From Pseudo-nitzschia pungens (Eukaryota > Bacillariophyta > Bacillariophyceae > Bacillariales > Bacillariaceae): a stretch of 64,000 nt of DNA. The translations under genes and the position numbers were made by a program. The stretch covers positions 6,545,001 through 6,609,000 of the forward strand of contig CM074758.1 of NCBI GenBank assembly GCA_037355855.1, given 5' to 3'. Position 1 is the stretch's first letter; each line of letters starts with the position of its first letter. The notes beneath the pieces were generated by a model, which saw only the letters and a list, made by a program, of their open reading frames with translations, did not search any database and was not told the DNA's origin. Of this stretch, positions 19,851 to 29,849 are shown one piece after another.

Positions 19851-22800
19851 GCAATGGTATTGGTCCAACTCTTTGGGCCTTGGTGTCAACCATTGTCTTC
19901 CGAATGATGCAACAGGCTGGGCATGGTGTCCATCTTATCACTTCTTTGTCACTGCAACTGGTTTCTCTTGTGGGTTTTGCCTTTGTGGATGACACAGATT
20001 TGTTTTGTGCTGGCTCTGATTCCTCAACATCTGGTGAGGAATTGGCTGTTGATTTTCAGGGAGCTCTTGACCGATGGGCTGGTGGGATTATTGCCACTGG
20101 TGGTGCGATTGAACCTGCCAAATCCTTCTGTTATTTGATTGATTTCAAATGGAATGGATCCGGTTGGGACTATCGCTCCATTGCTGACATGCCCGGTGAC
20201 TTCTCTGTTGCTGATAAGAATGGCAATCGCGCTACCCTGGATCGTTTTGAAGTTGACCATGCTGACAAGACCCTTGGGGTTTTTATCTCCATGGATGGCA
20301 ATGAGGAAGCACAGATTGCTCACATGAAGTCACAGTCTCAGGCTTTTGGCTCTCAGCTCAAGGCTTCCAAGTGTGAGAAGAGGGCATCCCTCTACACATT
20401 CAAGTATTCTTTCATGAAGTCTGTTGAATACCCCATGCCTGTCACGCAACTTGATGAGGCCACTTGGACTAAGATAATTCACCCAGCTCTTGTTCCTGTG
20501 CTGAATAAAGCAGGGATGTCACGGACATTTCCCAGACATGTATTCTATGGTCCTTCCCTCTATCAAGGCTTTGGTTTCATTCACCCCTACCTCCTCCAAG
20601 AGTTCAGTCATATTGCCACCCTCTTTCAGGAATCTGTCAGGTCCTCCCAAACTGGTAGGATTCTCAGGCTCACTGCTGAGTCTCTACGGCTCGAACTTGG
20701 CATTCCTCTCCATCTTGGTGTCACACCATATCATCCTTTTGCTTCCTATGTCACTCCCTGCTGGTACAAACATGTGTGGAAGTTTTTCTCTGTTCACCCT
20801 GTGAGCTTGTTTGAAGACTTCCCAGATCTTCCCCTGCTACGTTCCAATGACTGCTATCTCATGCAAGCCTTTGTCAACGCTGGCTTCAGAGGTGCTGACT
20901 TGTCCCTCTTGAATCACATGCGCATGTCACTCAAGGCTATCTCCCTTGCTGACATTTGTACTCCAGATGGGAAGAGACTCTCTCCCATGGCTTTCCAGCT
21001 GATATCCTCCAATCACTTGAGGGATCATCTTGACTGGCCGAGATGTCCTCCATCTTGGCCTCCAGCAGCAAAGCGCTTATGGACTAAGGCACTTCAGACC
21101 TGTTTTCTTCCCCCTTGTCCACCCCCTGCAGCCAGGGCACTAGCTCCTTCTTTTCATCTTGGGCCTTGGCTCTCTCCCCAGACAGCTTCTCTTTGGCCTT
21201 GGTTTTTGTCTCCATCCACCAACAGAATATTCTTCAAAACTTCTACTGGCTGGACTGTGAGCACCTCCCAGGGCAGGGGCAGATACAGGGTCACTGCTGA
21301 AATCCTTTCTGACAAACCAGCCTGCGCTGATGTGCTTGTCTGCCCTGTTATTTGTGGCCAAGTTGTCCGCGTTGTCGGGTCTTCAGCCTTTGTTTCTGAA
21401 CCTCCTGACAAGGATCCTCTGGAGTACAATCCATTTGATTCTCTTCCAGACTCCCCGGCAGATGCCTTTGACGCACTCTGTGCGTCTCCAAGGGTACTTC
21501 TCCACAAATATTCCCTACCACAGGCTGGCTGTCAGCACCTTGTTGATGCTATTGAGAGTGGTACTGCCAGTGCTGTCTGCGATGGTTCATTTGATCCGGA
21601 ACTTCTCAGAGGAACTTCTGCTTTCATCCTGTCACCCAATACCTCCACCAAGTCTGCTTCATTGTTCCTCACTGGCTGTAATTTTGTCAGTGGATCCCCT
21701 GAGGATCAGTCATCCTATAGGAGTGAACTGGCAGGTATCATTGGGGTTCTCACCTGTTGCACTGCTCTGGTGAGTATCTTTGATATTGCTTCTGGCTCTA
21801 TCACTATTGCTCTGGATGGTGACACAGCTCTCAAACAGGCTCAAGGATCTTGGCCATTGGTTATTTCCCAGAAGTCTTTTGATTATGTTTATGTCATCAG
21901 AAACATGATTTCTGCCCTGCCAATCTCTGTGCACTTTCAGTGGGTTCAGGGCCATCAAGCTGGAATCTTTCTTGATTGGTGGGCCCTTCGCAATCATCAG
22001 GTTGACAGCATGGCAAAGGCCTTTCTCTCTGTCCATAGAGCTTCTGCCCATCACTATCCCAGACTTGTGTTTGAGCCCTGGGCATTTTCTCTCAATGGAT
22101 GCAAGTGTTCAAGGTTTGATCAGAATGCTCTGCATGTTGCCATTTCTGGTCCTCCTCTTCTTCAATATTGGCAGACCCACCATGACATCCCCATTCCACA
22201 ACCTGTTTTGGGTTCCATCCATTGGTGTGCCCATCTGTCTGCCTTCAAGCGACTCCCTCCTGGCATGCAAAGGTGGTTTGTCAAGTTTGCTTCTGGATGC
22301 ATTGGTGTTGGCAACCAACTACTTCACTACCAGTATCAGGATCACTCCAGGTGCCCATTGTGTGATGCAGACAACGAGAAGGTTTCTCATGTGCTCTCCT
22401 GCAAGGATCCTGGGGCTGTCAGGCACAGTGTGTCGGCCTTCACGGGACCACTGCAGAAGAGGCTTGAAGTTGAACAAACTGATCCATCATTGGTTGCTGC
22501 CATTGTGGATCTTCTCACAAGAGTTCGGAAGGGCCAGAGAATTTATCCATCATCCTACTCCCTTGCAATTGCTTCTGCTGTCAGGGCACAGAGGACTATT
22601 GGTTGGCACAACTGGCTTCTTGGTAGGTGGTCTCCTCGCTGGTATCAAATCCAGGCTGACTACTACTCCCACATTGGAAGCAAGCGCTCTCCCAAACGTT
22701 GGGCTACAGCTATCATCCATCAGTTCTTTCTTACCTCCTGGGATCTTTGGACTTATAGGAATGAACGACTCCATGGTCCTGGGGGTACCCTTGATGCTGA

Positions 22801-23053
22801 ACAACACCAATCTCTTGATGCTTCCATCACCTCAGAATTGGCGATTGGTGCAGCTGGTGCACTTCCCCAGTCACACTCCCTGTTACAAACCCCTTTCCAA
22901 GTCCTGCAAGGTTACACCCTGACTGCCAAGCGGCAGTGGCTTGCAACCATCCACCTTGCAAGGAAGCAGTATGCAGCACCTGTCCCACCAGTGCAGCCAT
23001 ACCAACGAGAGGCTGCTCTCCTCAGAGCCTGGCTTACTGGACCTCAGGGTTGA
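19851..23053 (+). pseudogene. LINE-2 ORF: partial RT, RNase H, zinc finger
   Basis: The frame is open from the truncation point to TGA at 23051-23053, about 1066 codons. The RT palm keeps motif B (GNGIGPTLWALVS) and catalytic motif C FAFVDDTDLF (about 19978) but lacks motif A. Then come a long thumb/connection region, RNase H (VCDGSFDP about 21577, SYRSELAG about 21713, ALDGDTALKQA about 21810, HQVDSMAKAF about 21998) and the CPLC-x8-H-x4-C finger at about 22349-22400. Losing motif A removes a catalytic aspartate, so it should not polymerise. The starting residues read upstream belong to the ATGG repeat. Confidence 0.87.
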
Positions 23054-23354
23054 TTACACTTTGTACCGTGGTCTTGTCTTCTGTTCCTGCTTCTTATCCT
23101 GTCCCATCCCTTTTGATACTGGATCTTATCCCAATATCTTCATTCCCATTTCACTTTCTCTCAAGTCCCTATTTTGTGGGACTTGTTTGTCCTTTTCCCT
23201 GCTTGATGTTCAAGGTTTGTTTGAAAATTTGTCGTTCTGCCACTTGGGGTCCTGACTCTATGATGGAGGCGACGTTAAAGTCTGGTTACAGACTGAGTAA
23301 TTTAGTTTCACCTTTGGTGATTAAAGTTATTTAAATACGTATATTATTATTATT
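19851..23354 (+). mobile_element. LINE-2: 5'-truncated non-LTR element
   Basis: It begins at GGCAATGGTATTGGTCC, inside RT motif B of LINE-3 (26343), and ends with the family stem-loops and a TATTATTATT tail at about 23354. ATGG units lie on both sides. The intact locus in copy B has a single run, so the target duplication is a few ATGG units. Confidence 0.9.
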
Positions 23355-23494
23355 GGATGGATGGATGGATGGATCGATCCCCAGAGACACGACAATCTAC
23401 CAGTGACACAGTATTCAGTCCGATCGATTGAAAGTACATACCTGGGAATCCCCTACAACTGCACTGAAATTTCCTCCAAATCATCTCTGAAACC

Positions 23495-25098
23495 ATGTCC
23501 CTCTTCATCAAAAAGGCCCCTTCTGCTCTCGGCAAGAAATTTGCCTCCAACCCCCACCCCCTTGGAAGCTGCTCACTGTCAAGGAATGCTGGGAACGCCT
23601 GGAAGACCTCGATACCGACTCTGATGATAGTGGTTTGCTCAGCATTGAAACAGTTGCTCCTGATTCACCTTTTGCTGGATTGGAAGAGCTCTTGAAAAAG
23701 CGCAATCCCTTCTCCAAGCCAGCAAAACAGAGATTGATTGTTGCGTTTCTGGAAGCTGATCTCTCCCCTCTTACAGACAATGATGCAAAAAGACTCTGCT
23801 TGAAATTCAGCAGTGTTTGAAACACACCAAAGGAAACTCCAAGAGCTCTCCTAAACTATGGACCACTGACTTCATGGCAGAGGAGCTTGTTGCCATTGTT
23901 GGAGCCTATGAATCCTACCAATCTTTTGTTGCGTGCAATCAATCCACCAGAAACAAGATTCCTGCAATTGCCATGTTGGATGATCTCCTGAACAAATTCT
24001 CCATTGAACTGGACAAGGAACGCGCCAAGAAGGAGGCAGTTCTTTGTACCCCAGGAAGACATCGAGTATGACAAATTTCTCTTGCTTCATATGCCTTGTC
24101 CCAACTGCAAGCACTTCAACACCATGCTTCTCCAAAGCAAAACAGAAATCGAGGAATTCAACCAGCAGGTTGAGGATTGCAATATTTGTGCCTGCGACTG
24201 TAGCATTGTGTTCTTCAAATCAGAAAGGAAGGCTATTGCTGATTCTGTGGATCCCAAGGAGAAAGAGTCTCATCCCCCTACCAATGGAACAGCGTTGCTC
24301 CACCACCTTGAAGATATATATGCCTTGAGAGTGAAGGAGGTATTTCTTGAAAATCCATCAGCATCAAAGGAACAGATAGTGAGAGACGCCCTTTCCAATA
24401 CCTTCCATGAAGTTTTATCTGATCCCGTTTTTGCAAGCGCAGAAGTGAGAAAGAAACTTCAGGAAGATATGGGTCTGTTGGAGAGTACTTCCAAGGATGG
24501 GAAGACTATCAATCAGCTCCAGGCAGAGAAGAGGGGTGTCACTCCGAATCCCACTGGAGACTCCAGATTCTTCCGGAATAGACTCCAGGAACATCCAATG
24601 GATCCGACCAGGTTCCACTGAAACAGCAATATAGCGAACCCTCTTCCCCTCTCTCCAATCAAATCGATTCAATTGGAGACACCATCTGGAGGGATCGGAT
24701 CCTCTGTACAACCAATCAGCATCGATGGAGCTGATGGAGCCAGTAAATTGTTGAGTACTCCAAGCAGAGGCAAATTGTCAAGTGGACGGGAATTGTCGAG
24801 TGATACTCCACCAAGTGAATTGTCGAGTGATACTCCTCCCTTCCTCCAATCCATGCGGGAAGCAGCCAATGAGAAAGCTGATTTCCAGGAGAACTCCCAG
24901 CCCACCCTAGAAATCCTTGATCACCTGGGAGACACTCTTACTGCTGAAAATAATTCAGCAGAAGCTTCCCTGATCAAGCGCAAGGCAACTGATCTTGCCA
25001 AGCGTGGAAAAGATCCAGAGGAGTGTCTCCCCAAGATGGTGGACTGGTGCAAGCGCCAGAAGATTCCAGCAAAGGACACCGGAGAAGAGAAGAAATAA
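23495..25098 (+). pseudogene. mariner accessory gene, copy A (frameshifted)
   Basis: This is one ancestral gene now read in pieces. ATG at 23495 gives MSLFIKKAPSALGKKFASNP. A one-base shift in a C run (about 23551-23562) leads to LLTVKECWERLEDLD...LKFSSV. A shift in an A run near 23785 leads to LLEIQQCLKHTKG. Another near 24037 leads to FFVPQEDIEYDKF. An in-frame TGA at 24619-24621 precedes the last part, which ends KKIPAK-type basic at 25098. A cysteine cluster (CPNC...CNICACDC, 24097-24200) may bind zinc. No family was recognised. The function could be DNA binding or none. Confidence 0.6.
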
Positions 25099-25560
25099 AT
25101 TGTAATATTAGTAATTATCAGTAATTATCTATGATTAGTTGTAGATTGTTGACTGCTGTATATTGTTGCGTCGTAGATTGTGTGTTGTCGTGTTGTTGAT
25201 TGTCGATTGTCGATTGTCGGTTACTCTTGTTGGAGAGTAAGAGTGGTGTTTTAATGTTGCCACCAGCAAAATTATGAGCTGCTGTTTGCTGCTGTTTGCT
25301 GTTGCTGTTTGTTGCTGTTTATTGCTGTTTGCTGTTGTTTGCTGCTGTTTGCTGGAGTGGATCGATTGATCCACTCGTGTTTTTGGTTCCGGACTTTCAT
25401 GTACCGGTATGTTCGGTATCCAGACTTGTAGACCTACAATAAATAAAGAGAGGTCCAACACCTGTGAGTCCCAGCAATTCTTCTATACTTTGCGGCGCCG
25501 GTTGACCTCAATCCCAGGAGTTCTTCTATACTTTGTGGCGTCTGCTGACCTCAATCCCAC
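25099..25560. other. non-coding part of mariner copy A: TGCTGTT repeats
   Basis: There is no gene. A GCTGTTTGCT-type microsatellite lies at about 25275-25355. A tandem pair of TTCTTCTATACTTTG-TGACCTCAATCCCA units (about 41 bp) lies at about 25478-25560. Confidence 0.7.
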
Positions 25561-28500
25561 AAGTCAGCTGTCTTGCGAGCTATTGCAGTTGGCCATGATG
25601 GTGTTGAACAGGTCTTGGAGTCTCAGTCTACTATGGTTCCAGCTATGGCTGAATCCAATGTCCGGCGTCAACAGCAGTGTCTTGGCACTCCCTCCATGAC
25701 TCCCTCCTTCATTCAAGATTTTGGATACCTAGGCACAGCCCATGCTTCTGCTCAAGTTCTTGATGGCACATATAATCCTCCTCCTGCCACTGACAAATAC
25801 CTGTCTGAATTTCTTTCTTGTCTCAAAGTCCCTGACTCTATCCTGAGTTTGCCCCCCTTTGACTATTCAGTGTGTCCAGCTGACAATGCTGCTGCCTGGA
25901 AACGCCAGAGGGAACGCACAGCAAGTGAACCTTCTTGTTTGCTCATCCAGTTGATGTCTCCTGAGTTCCAAATCAACAACAAGATGATTGGCAGACGCAT
26001 TCTTGCCTACGCTGAACTTGCCAATGCAGTGGCTGCCGATCAACATGGAAGCAGGAAACACCACAAGGCAATCAACACCTGCCTGAACAAGAAGCTCATA
26101 TGTGATGTGTTGCGGCAGAAGCGCAGATCAGGTGCTGTTGCTATGAATGATGCCAAGGGCTGTTATGATAGGATCTCTCATCCGATTGCAGGTCTCACTC
26201 TCCAGAGCTTTGGGGTTCCTGCACATGTGTGTGAAGTTCTTCTGTCTACTTTGCAACATGCCAAGCACCACATCAAAACTGGTTTTGGTCGGTCAGGTCC
26301 TGTGTATGGTGATGAATCTGTTCCTCTCAGTGGTTGTGGCCAAGGCAATGGTATTGGTCCAACTCTTTGGGCTTTGGTGTCAACCATTGTCTTCCGAATG
26401 ATGCAACAGGCTGGACATGGTGTCCATCTTATCACTTCTTTGTCACTGCAACTGGTTTCTCTTGTGGGTTTTGCCTTTGTGGATGACACAGATTTGTTTT
26501 GTGCTGGCTCTGATTCCTCAACATCTGGTGAGGAATTAGCTGTTGACTTTCAGGAAGCTCTTGACCGGTGGGCTGGTGGGATTATTGCCACTGGTGGTGC
26601 GATTGAACCTGCCAAATCTTTCTGTTATTTGATTGATTTCAAATGGAATGGATCCGGTTGGGACTACCGCTCAATTGCTGACATGCCTGGTGACTTCTCT
26701 GTTGCTGACAAGAATGGCAATGGAGCTACCCTGGATCGGTTTGAAGTTGACCATGCTGACAAGACTCTTGGGGTTTTTATCTCCATGGATGGCAATGAGG
26801 AAGCACAGATTGCTCATATGAAGTCACAGTCTCAGTCTTTTGGCACCCAACTCAAGGCTTCCAAGTGTGAGAAGCGCGCCTCCCTCTACACCTTCAAGTA
26901 TTCTTTCATGAAGTCTGTTGAATACCCCATGCCTGTCACGCAACTTGATGAGGCCACCTGGACTCAGATTATTCACCCAGCTCTTGTTCCTGTGCTGAAT
27001 AAAGCAGGGATGTCACGGACATTTCCTCGACATGTGTTCTATGGTCCTTCCCTCTATCAAGGCTTTGGTTTCATCCATCCATACCTCCTCCAAGAGTTTA
27101 GTCATATTGCCACCCTCTTTCAGGAATCTGTCAGGTCCTCACAAACTGGTAGGATTCTCAGGCTAACTGCTGAGGCTCTCCGGCTTGAACTTGGATTTCC
27201 TCTCCATCTTGGTGTCACACCCTATCATCCTTTTGCTTCATACGTCACTCCCTGCTGGTACAAACATGTGTGGAAGTTTTTCTCTGTTCACCCTGTGAGC
27301 TTGGTTGAAGACTTCCCAGATCTTCCACTGTTACGTTCCAATGATTGTTATCTCATGCAAGCCTTTGTCAACTCTGGCTTCAGAGGTGCTGACTTGTCCC
27401 TCTTGAATCACATGCGCATGTCCCTCAAGGCTATTTCCCTTGCTGACATTTGTACTCCAGATGGGAAAAGACTCTCTCCCATGGCTTTCCAGCTGACATC
27501 CTCCAATCACTTGAGGGATCATCTTGACTGGCCTAGATGTCCTCCATCTTGGCCTCCAGCAGCACAGCGCTTATGGACTAAGGCACTTCAGACCTGTTTT
27601 CTTCCCCCCTGTCCACCCCCTGCAGCCAGGGCACTGGCTCCTTCTTTTCATCTTGGGCATTGGCTCTCTCCCCAGACAGCTTCTCTTTGGCCTTGGTTTT
27701 TGTCTCCATCCACCAACAGAATATTCTTCAAAACTTCTACTGGCTGGGCTGTGAGCACCTCCCAAGGCAGGGGCAGATACAGGGTCACTTCTGAACTCAT
27801 TCCTGACAAACCAGCCTGTGCTGATGTGCTTGTCTGCCCTGTTATTTGTGGACAAGTTGTACGCGTTGTCGGGTCCTCAGCCTTTGTTTCCGAACCTCCT
27901 GACATGGATCCTCTGGAGTACAATCCATTTGATTCTCTTCCAGACTCCCCAGTAGATGCCTTTGATGCACTCTGTGCATCTCCAAGAGTACTTCTCCACA
28001 AATATTCCCTACCACAGGCTGGCTGTCAGCACCTTGTTGATGCTATTGAGAGTGGTACTGCCAGTGCTGTATGTGATGGTTCATTTGATCCCGACCTTGT
28101 CAGAGGAACTTCTGCTTTCATTTTGTCACCCAATACCTCCACCAAGACTGCTTCATTGTTCCTCACAGGCTGTAATTTTGTCAGTGGGTCCCCTGAGGAT
28201 CAATCTTCCTACAGGAGTGAACTGGCAGGAATCATTGGGGTTCTCACCTGTTGCACTGCTCTGGTGAGTCTTTTTGATATTGCTTCTGGCTCTATCACCA
28301 TTGCTCTGGATGGTGACACAGCTCTCAAACAGGCTGAGGGATCCTGGCCTTTGGTTATTTCCCAGAAGTCTTTTGATTATGTTTATGTCATCAGAAACAT
28401 GATTTCTGCCCTGCCAATCTCTGTGCACTTTCAGTGGGTTCAGGGCCATCAAGCTGGAATCTTTCTTGATTGGTGGGCCCTTCGCAATCATCAGGTTGAC

Positions 28501-29547
28501 AGCATGGCAAAGGCATTTCTCTCTGTCCATAGAGCTTCTGCCCATCACTATCCCAGACTTGTGTTTGAGCCCTGGGCTTTTTCTCTCAATGGAAGCAAGT
28601 GTTCAAGGTTTGATCAAAATGCTTTGCATGTTGCCATTTCTGGTCCTCCTCTTCTTAAATACTGGCAGACCCACCATGATATCCCCATTCCACAACCTGT
28701 TTTGAGTTCCATCCATTGGTGTGCCCATCTGTCTGCCTTTAAGCGTTTACCTCCTGGCATGCAAAGGTGGTTTGTCAAATTTGCTTCTGGATGCATTGGT
28801 GTTGGCAACCAACTACTTCACTACCAGTATCAGGATCACTCCAGGTGTCCCTTGTGTGATGCAGACAACGAGAAGGTTTCTCATGTGCTCTCCTGCAAGG
28901 ATCCTGGGGCTGTCAGGCACAGTGTGTTTGCCTTCACAGGACCCCTGCAGAAGAGGCTTGAAGTTGAACAAACTGATCCATCATTGGTTGCTGCCATTGT
29001 GGATCTCCTCACCAGAGTTCGGAAAGGCCAGAGAATTTATCCATCATCCTACTCACTTGTAATTGCGTCTGCTGTCAGAGCACAGAGGACTATTGGTTGG
29101 CACAACTGGATCCTTGGTAGGTGGTCTCCTCGCTGGTATCAAATCCAGGCTGACTACTACTCCCACATTGGAAGCAAGCGCTCTCCCAAACGTTGGGCTA
29201 CAGCTATCATCCATCAGTTCTTTCTTACCTCCTGGGATCTTTGGACCTATAGGAATGAACGACTCCATGGTCCTGGGGGTACCCTTGATGCTGAACAACA
29301 CCAATGTCTTGATGCTTCCATCTCCTCTGAATTGGCAATTGGTGCAGCTGGTGCACTTCCCCAGTCACACTCCCTTTTACAAACCCCTTTCCAAGTCCTA
29401 CAAGGTTACACCCTGACTGCCAAGAGGCAGTGGCTTGCAACCATCCACCTTGCCAGGAAGCAGTATGCAGCACCTGTCCAACCTGTGCAGCCATACCAAC
29501 AAGAGGCTGCTCTCCTAAGAGCCTGGCTTATTGGACCTCAGGGTTGA
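25561..29547 (+). CDS. LINE-3 polyprotein: RT, RNase H, zinc finger
   Basis: A single open frame to TGA at 29545-29547, about 1328 codons; the frame is open at its 5' border, so the true N-terminus is lost or the start is non-AUG. RT motif A is AVAMNDAKGCYDRI (about 26132), motif B SGCGQGNGIGPTLWA (about 26328) and motif C FAFVDDTDLF (about 26469). RNase H residues lie in VCDGSFDP (about 28069), SYRSELAG (about 28208), ALDGDTALKQA (about 28305) and HQVDSMAKAF (about 28490). The CPLC-x8-H-x4-C finger is at 28847-28897. I see no endonuclease. The segment between SEPS (about 25935) and EFQINNKMIGR (about 25965) seems too short for full RT fingers, which suggests an in-frame internal deletion. 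Confidence 0.85.
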   Translation, partial: KSAVLRAIAVGHDGVEQVLESQSTMVPAMAESNVRRQQQCLGTPSMTPSFIQDFGYLGTAHASAQVLDGTYNPPPATDKYLSEFLSCLKVPDSILSLPPFDYSVCPADNAAAWKRQRERTASEPSCLLIQLMSPEFQINNKMIGRRILAYAELANAVAADQHGSRKHHKAINTCLNKKLICDVLRQKRRSGAVAMNDAKGCYDRISHPIAGLTLQSFGVPAHVCEVLLSTLQHAKHHIKTGFGRSGPVYGDESVPLSGCGQGNGIGPTLWALVSTIVFRMMQQAGHGVHLITSLSLQLVSLVGFAFVDDTDLFCAGSDSSTSGEELAVDFQEALDRWAGGIIATGGAIEPAKSFCYLIDFKWNGSGWDYRSIADMPGDFSVADKNGNGATLDRFEVDHADKTLGVFISMDGNEEAQIAHMKSQSQSFGTQLKASKCEKRASLYTFKYSFMKSVEYPMPVTQLDEATWTQIIHPALVPVLNKAGMSRTFPRHVFYGPSLYQGFGFIHPYLLQEFSHIATLFQESVRSSQTGRILRLTAEALRLELGFPLHLGVTPYHPFASYVTPCWYKHVWKFFSVHPVSLVEDFPDLPLLRSNDCYLMQAFVNSGFRGADLSLLNHMRMSLKAISLADICTPDGKRLSPMAFQLTSSNHLRDHLDWPRCPPSWPPAAQRLWTKALQTCFLPPCPPPAARALAPSFHLGHWLSPQTASLWPWFLSPSTNRIFFKTSTGWAVSTSQGRGRYRVTSELIPDKPACADVLVCPVICGQVVRVVGSSAFVSEPPDMDPLEYNPFDSLPDSPVDAFDALCASPRVLLHKYSLPQAGCQHLVDAIESGTASAVCDGSFDPDLVRGTSAFILSPNTSTKTASLFLTGCNFVSGSPEDQSSYRSELAGIIGVLTCCTALVSLFDIASGSITIALDGDTALKQAEGSWPLVISQKSFDYVYVIRNMISALPISVHFQWVQGHQAGIFLDWWALRNHQVDSMAKAFLSVHRASAHHYPRLVFEPWAFSLNGSKCSRFDQNALHVAISGPPLLKYWQTHHDIPIPQPVLSSIHWCAHLSAFKRLPPGMQRWFVKFASGCIGVGNQLLHYQYQDHSRCPLCDADNEKVSHVLSCKDPGAVRHSVFAFTGPLQKRLEVEQTDPSLVAAIVDLLTRVRKGQRIYPSSYSLVIASAVRAQRTIGWHNWILGRWSPRWYQIQADYYSHIGSKRSPKRWATAIIHQFFLTSWDLWTYRNERLHGPGGTLDAEQHQCLDASISSELAIGAAGALPQSHSLLQTPFQVLQGYTLTAKRQWLATIHLARKQYAAPVQPVQPYQQEAALLRAWLIGPQG

Positions 29548-29849
29548 TTACACTTTGTACTTTGGTTTTGTCTCCTGTTCCTGCTTCTCATCCTGTCATT
29601 TACCTTTTGATACTGGATCTTATCCCAATATCTTCCTTCCCATCTCCCTTTCTCTCAAGTCCCTATTTTGTGGGACTTGTTTGTCTTTTTCCCTGCTTGA
29701 TCTTCAAGGTTTGTTTGAAAATTTGTCGTTCTGCCACTTGGGGTCCTGACTCTATGATGGAGGCGACGTTAAAGTCTGGTTACAGACTGAGTAATTTAGT
29801 TTCACCCTTGGTGAATAAAGTTATTTAAATACGTATATTATTATTATTA
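25561..29849 (+). mobile_element. LINE-3: longest non-LTR copy
   Basis: It runs from AAGTCAGCTG, directly after copy A, to a TTATTATTATTATT tail at 29849, directly before copy B. It has one long frame and a 3' UTR of about 300 bp with the GTCTGGTTACAGAC and TTCACCCTTGGTGAA stems. It is the only copy with RT motif A. No target duplication is visible because the two sides are different parts of the duplicated segment. Confidence 0.88.

Larger units (their letters stand above)
18879..25560 (+). repeat. segmental duplication, copy A (with LINE-2 inside)
   Basis: 18879-19850 and 23355-25560 match 29850-30820 and 30820-33018. Offsets are constant: 10971 bp before LINE-2 and 7458 bp after it. By eye I found only four substitutions in about 3.1 kb (for example 23565 against 31023 and 24293 against 31751). 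Copy A ends inside the mariner transposon, directly at LINE-3. Confidence 0.93.
19391..25560 (+). mobile_element. left part of the mariner-type transposon, copy A (broken)
   Basis: It starts at CTACAAATCC after TA (19389-19390), as copy B does at 30362. It carries the accessory gene but stops at 25560, before the transposase and right TIR. LINE-2 is inserted in its ATGG microsatellite. It cannot move by itself. Confidence 0.85.
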
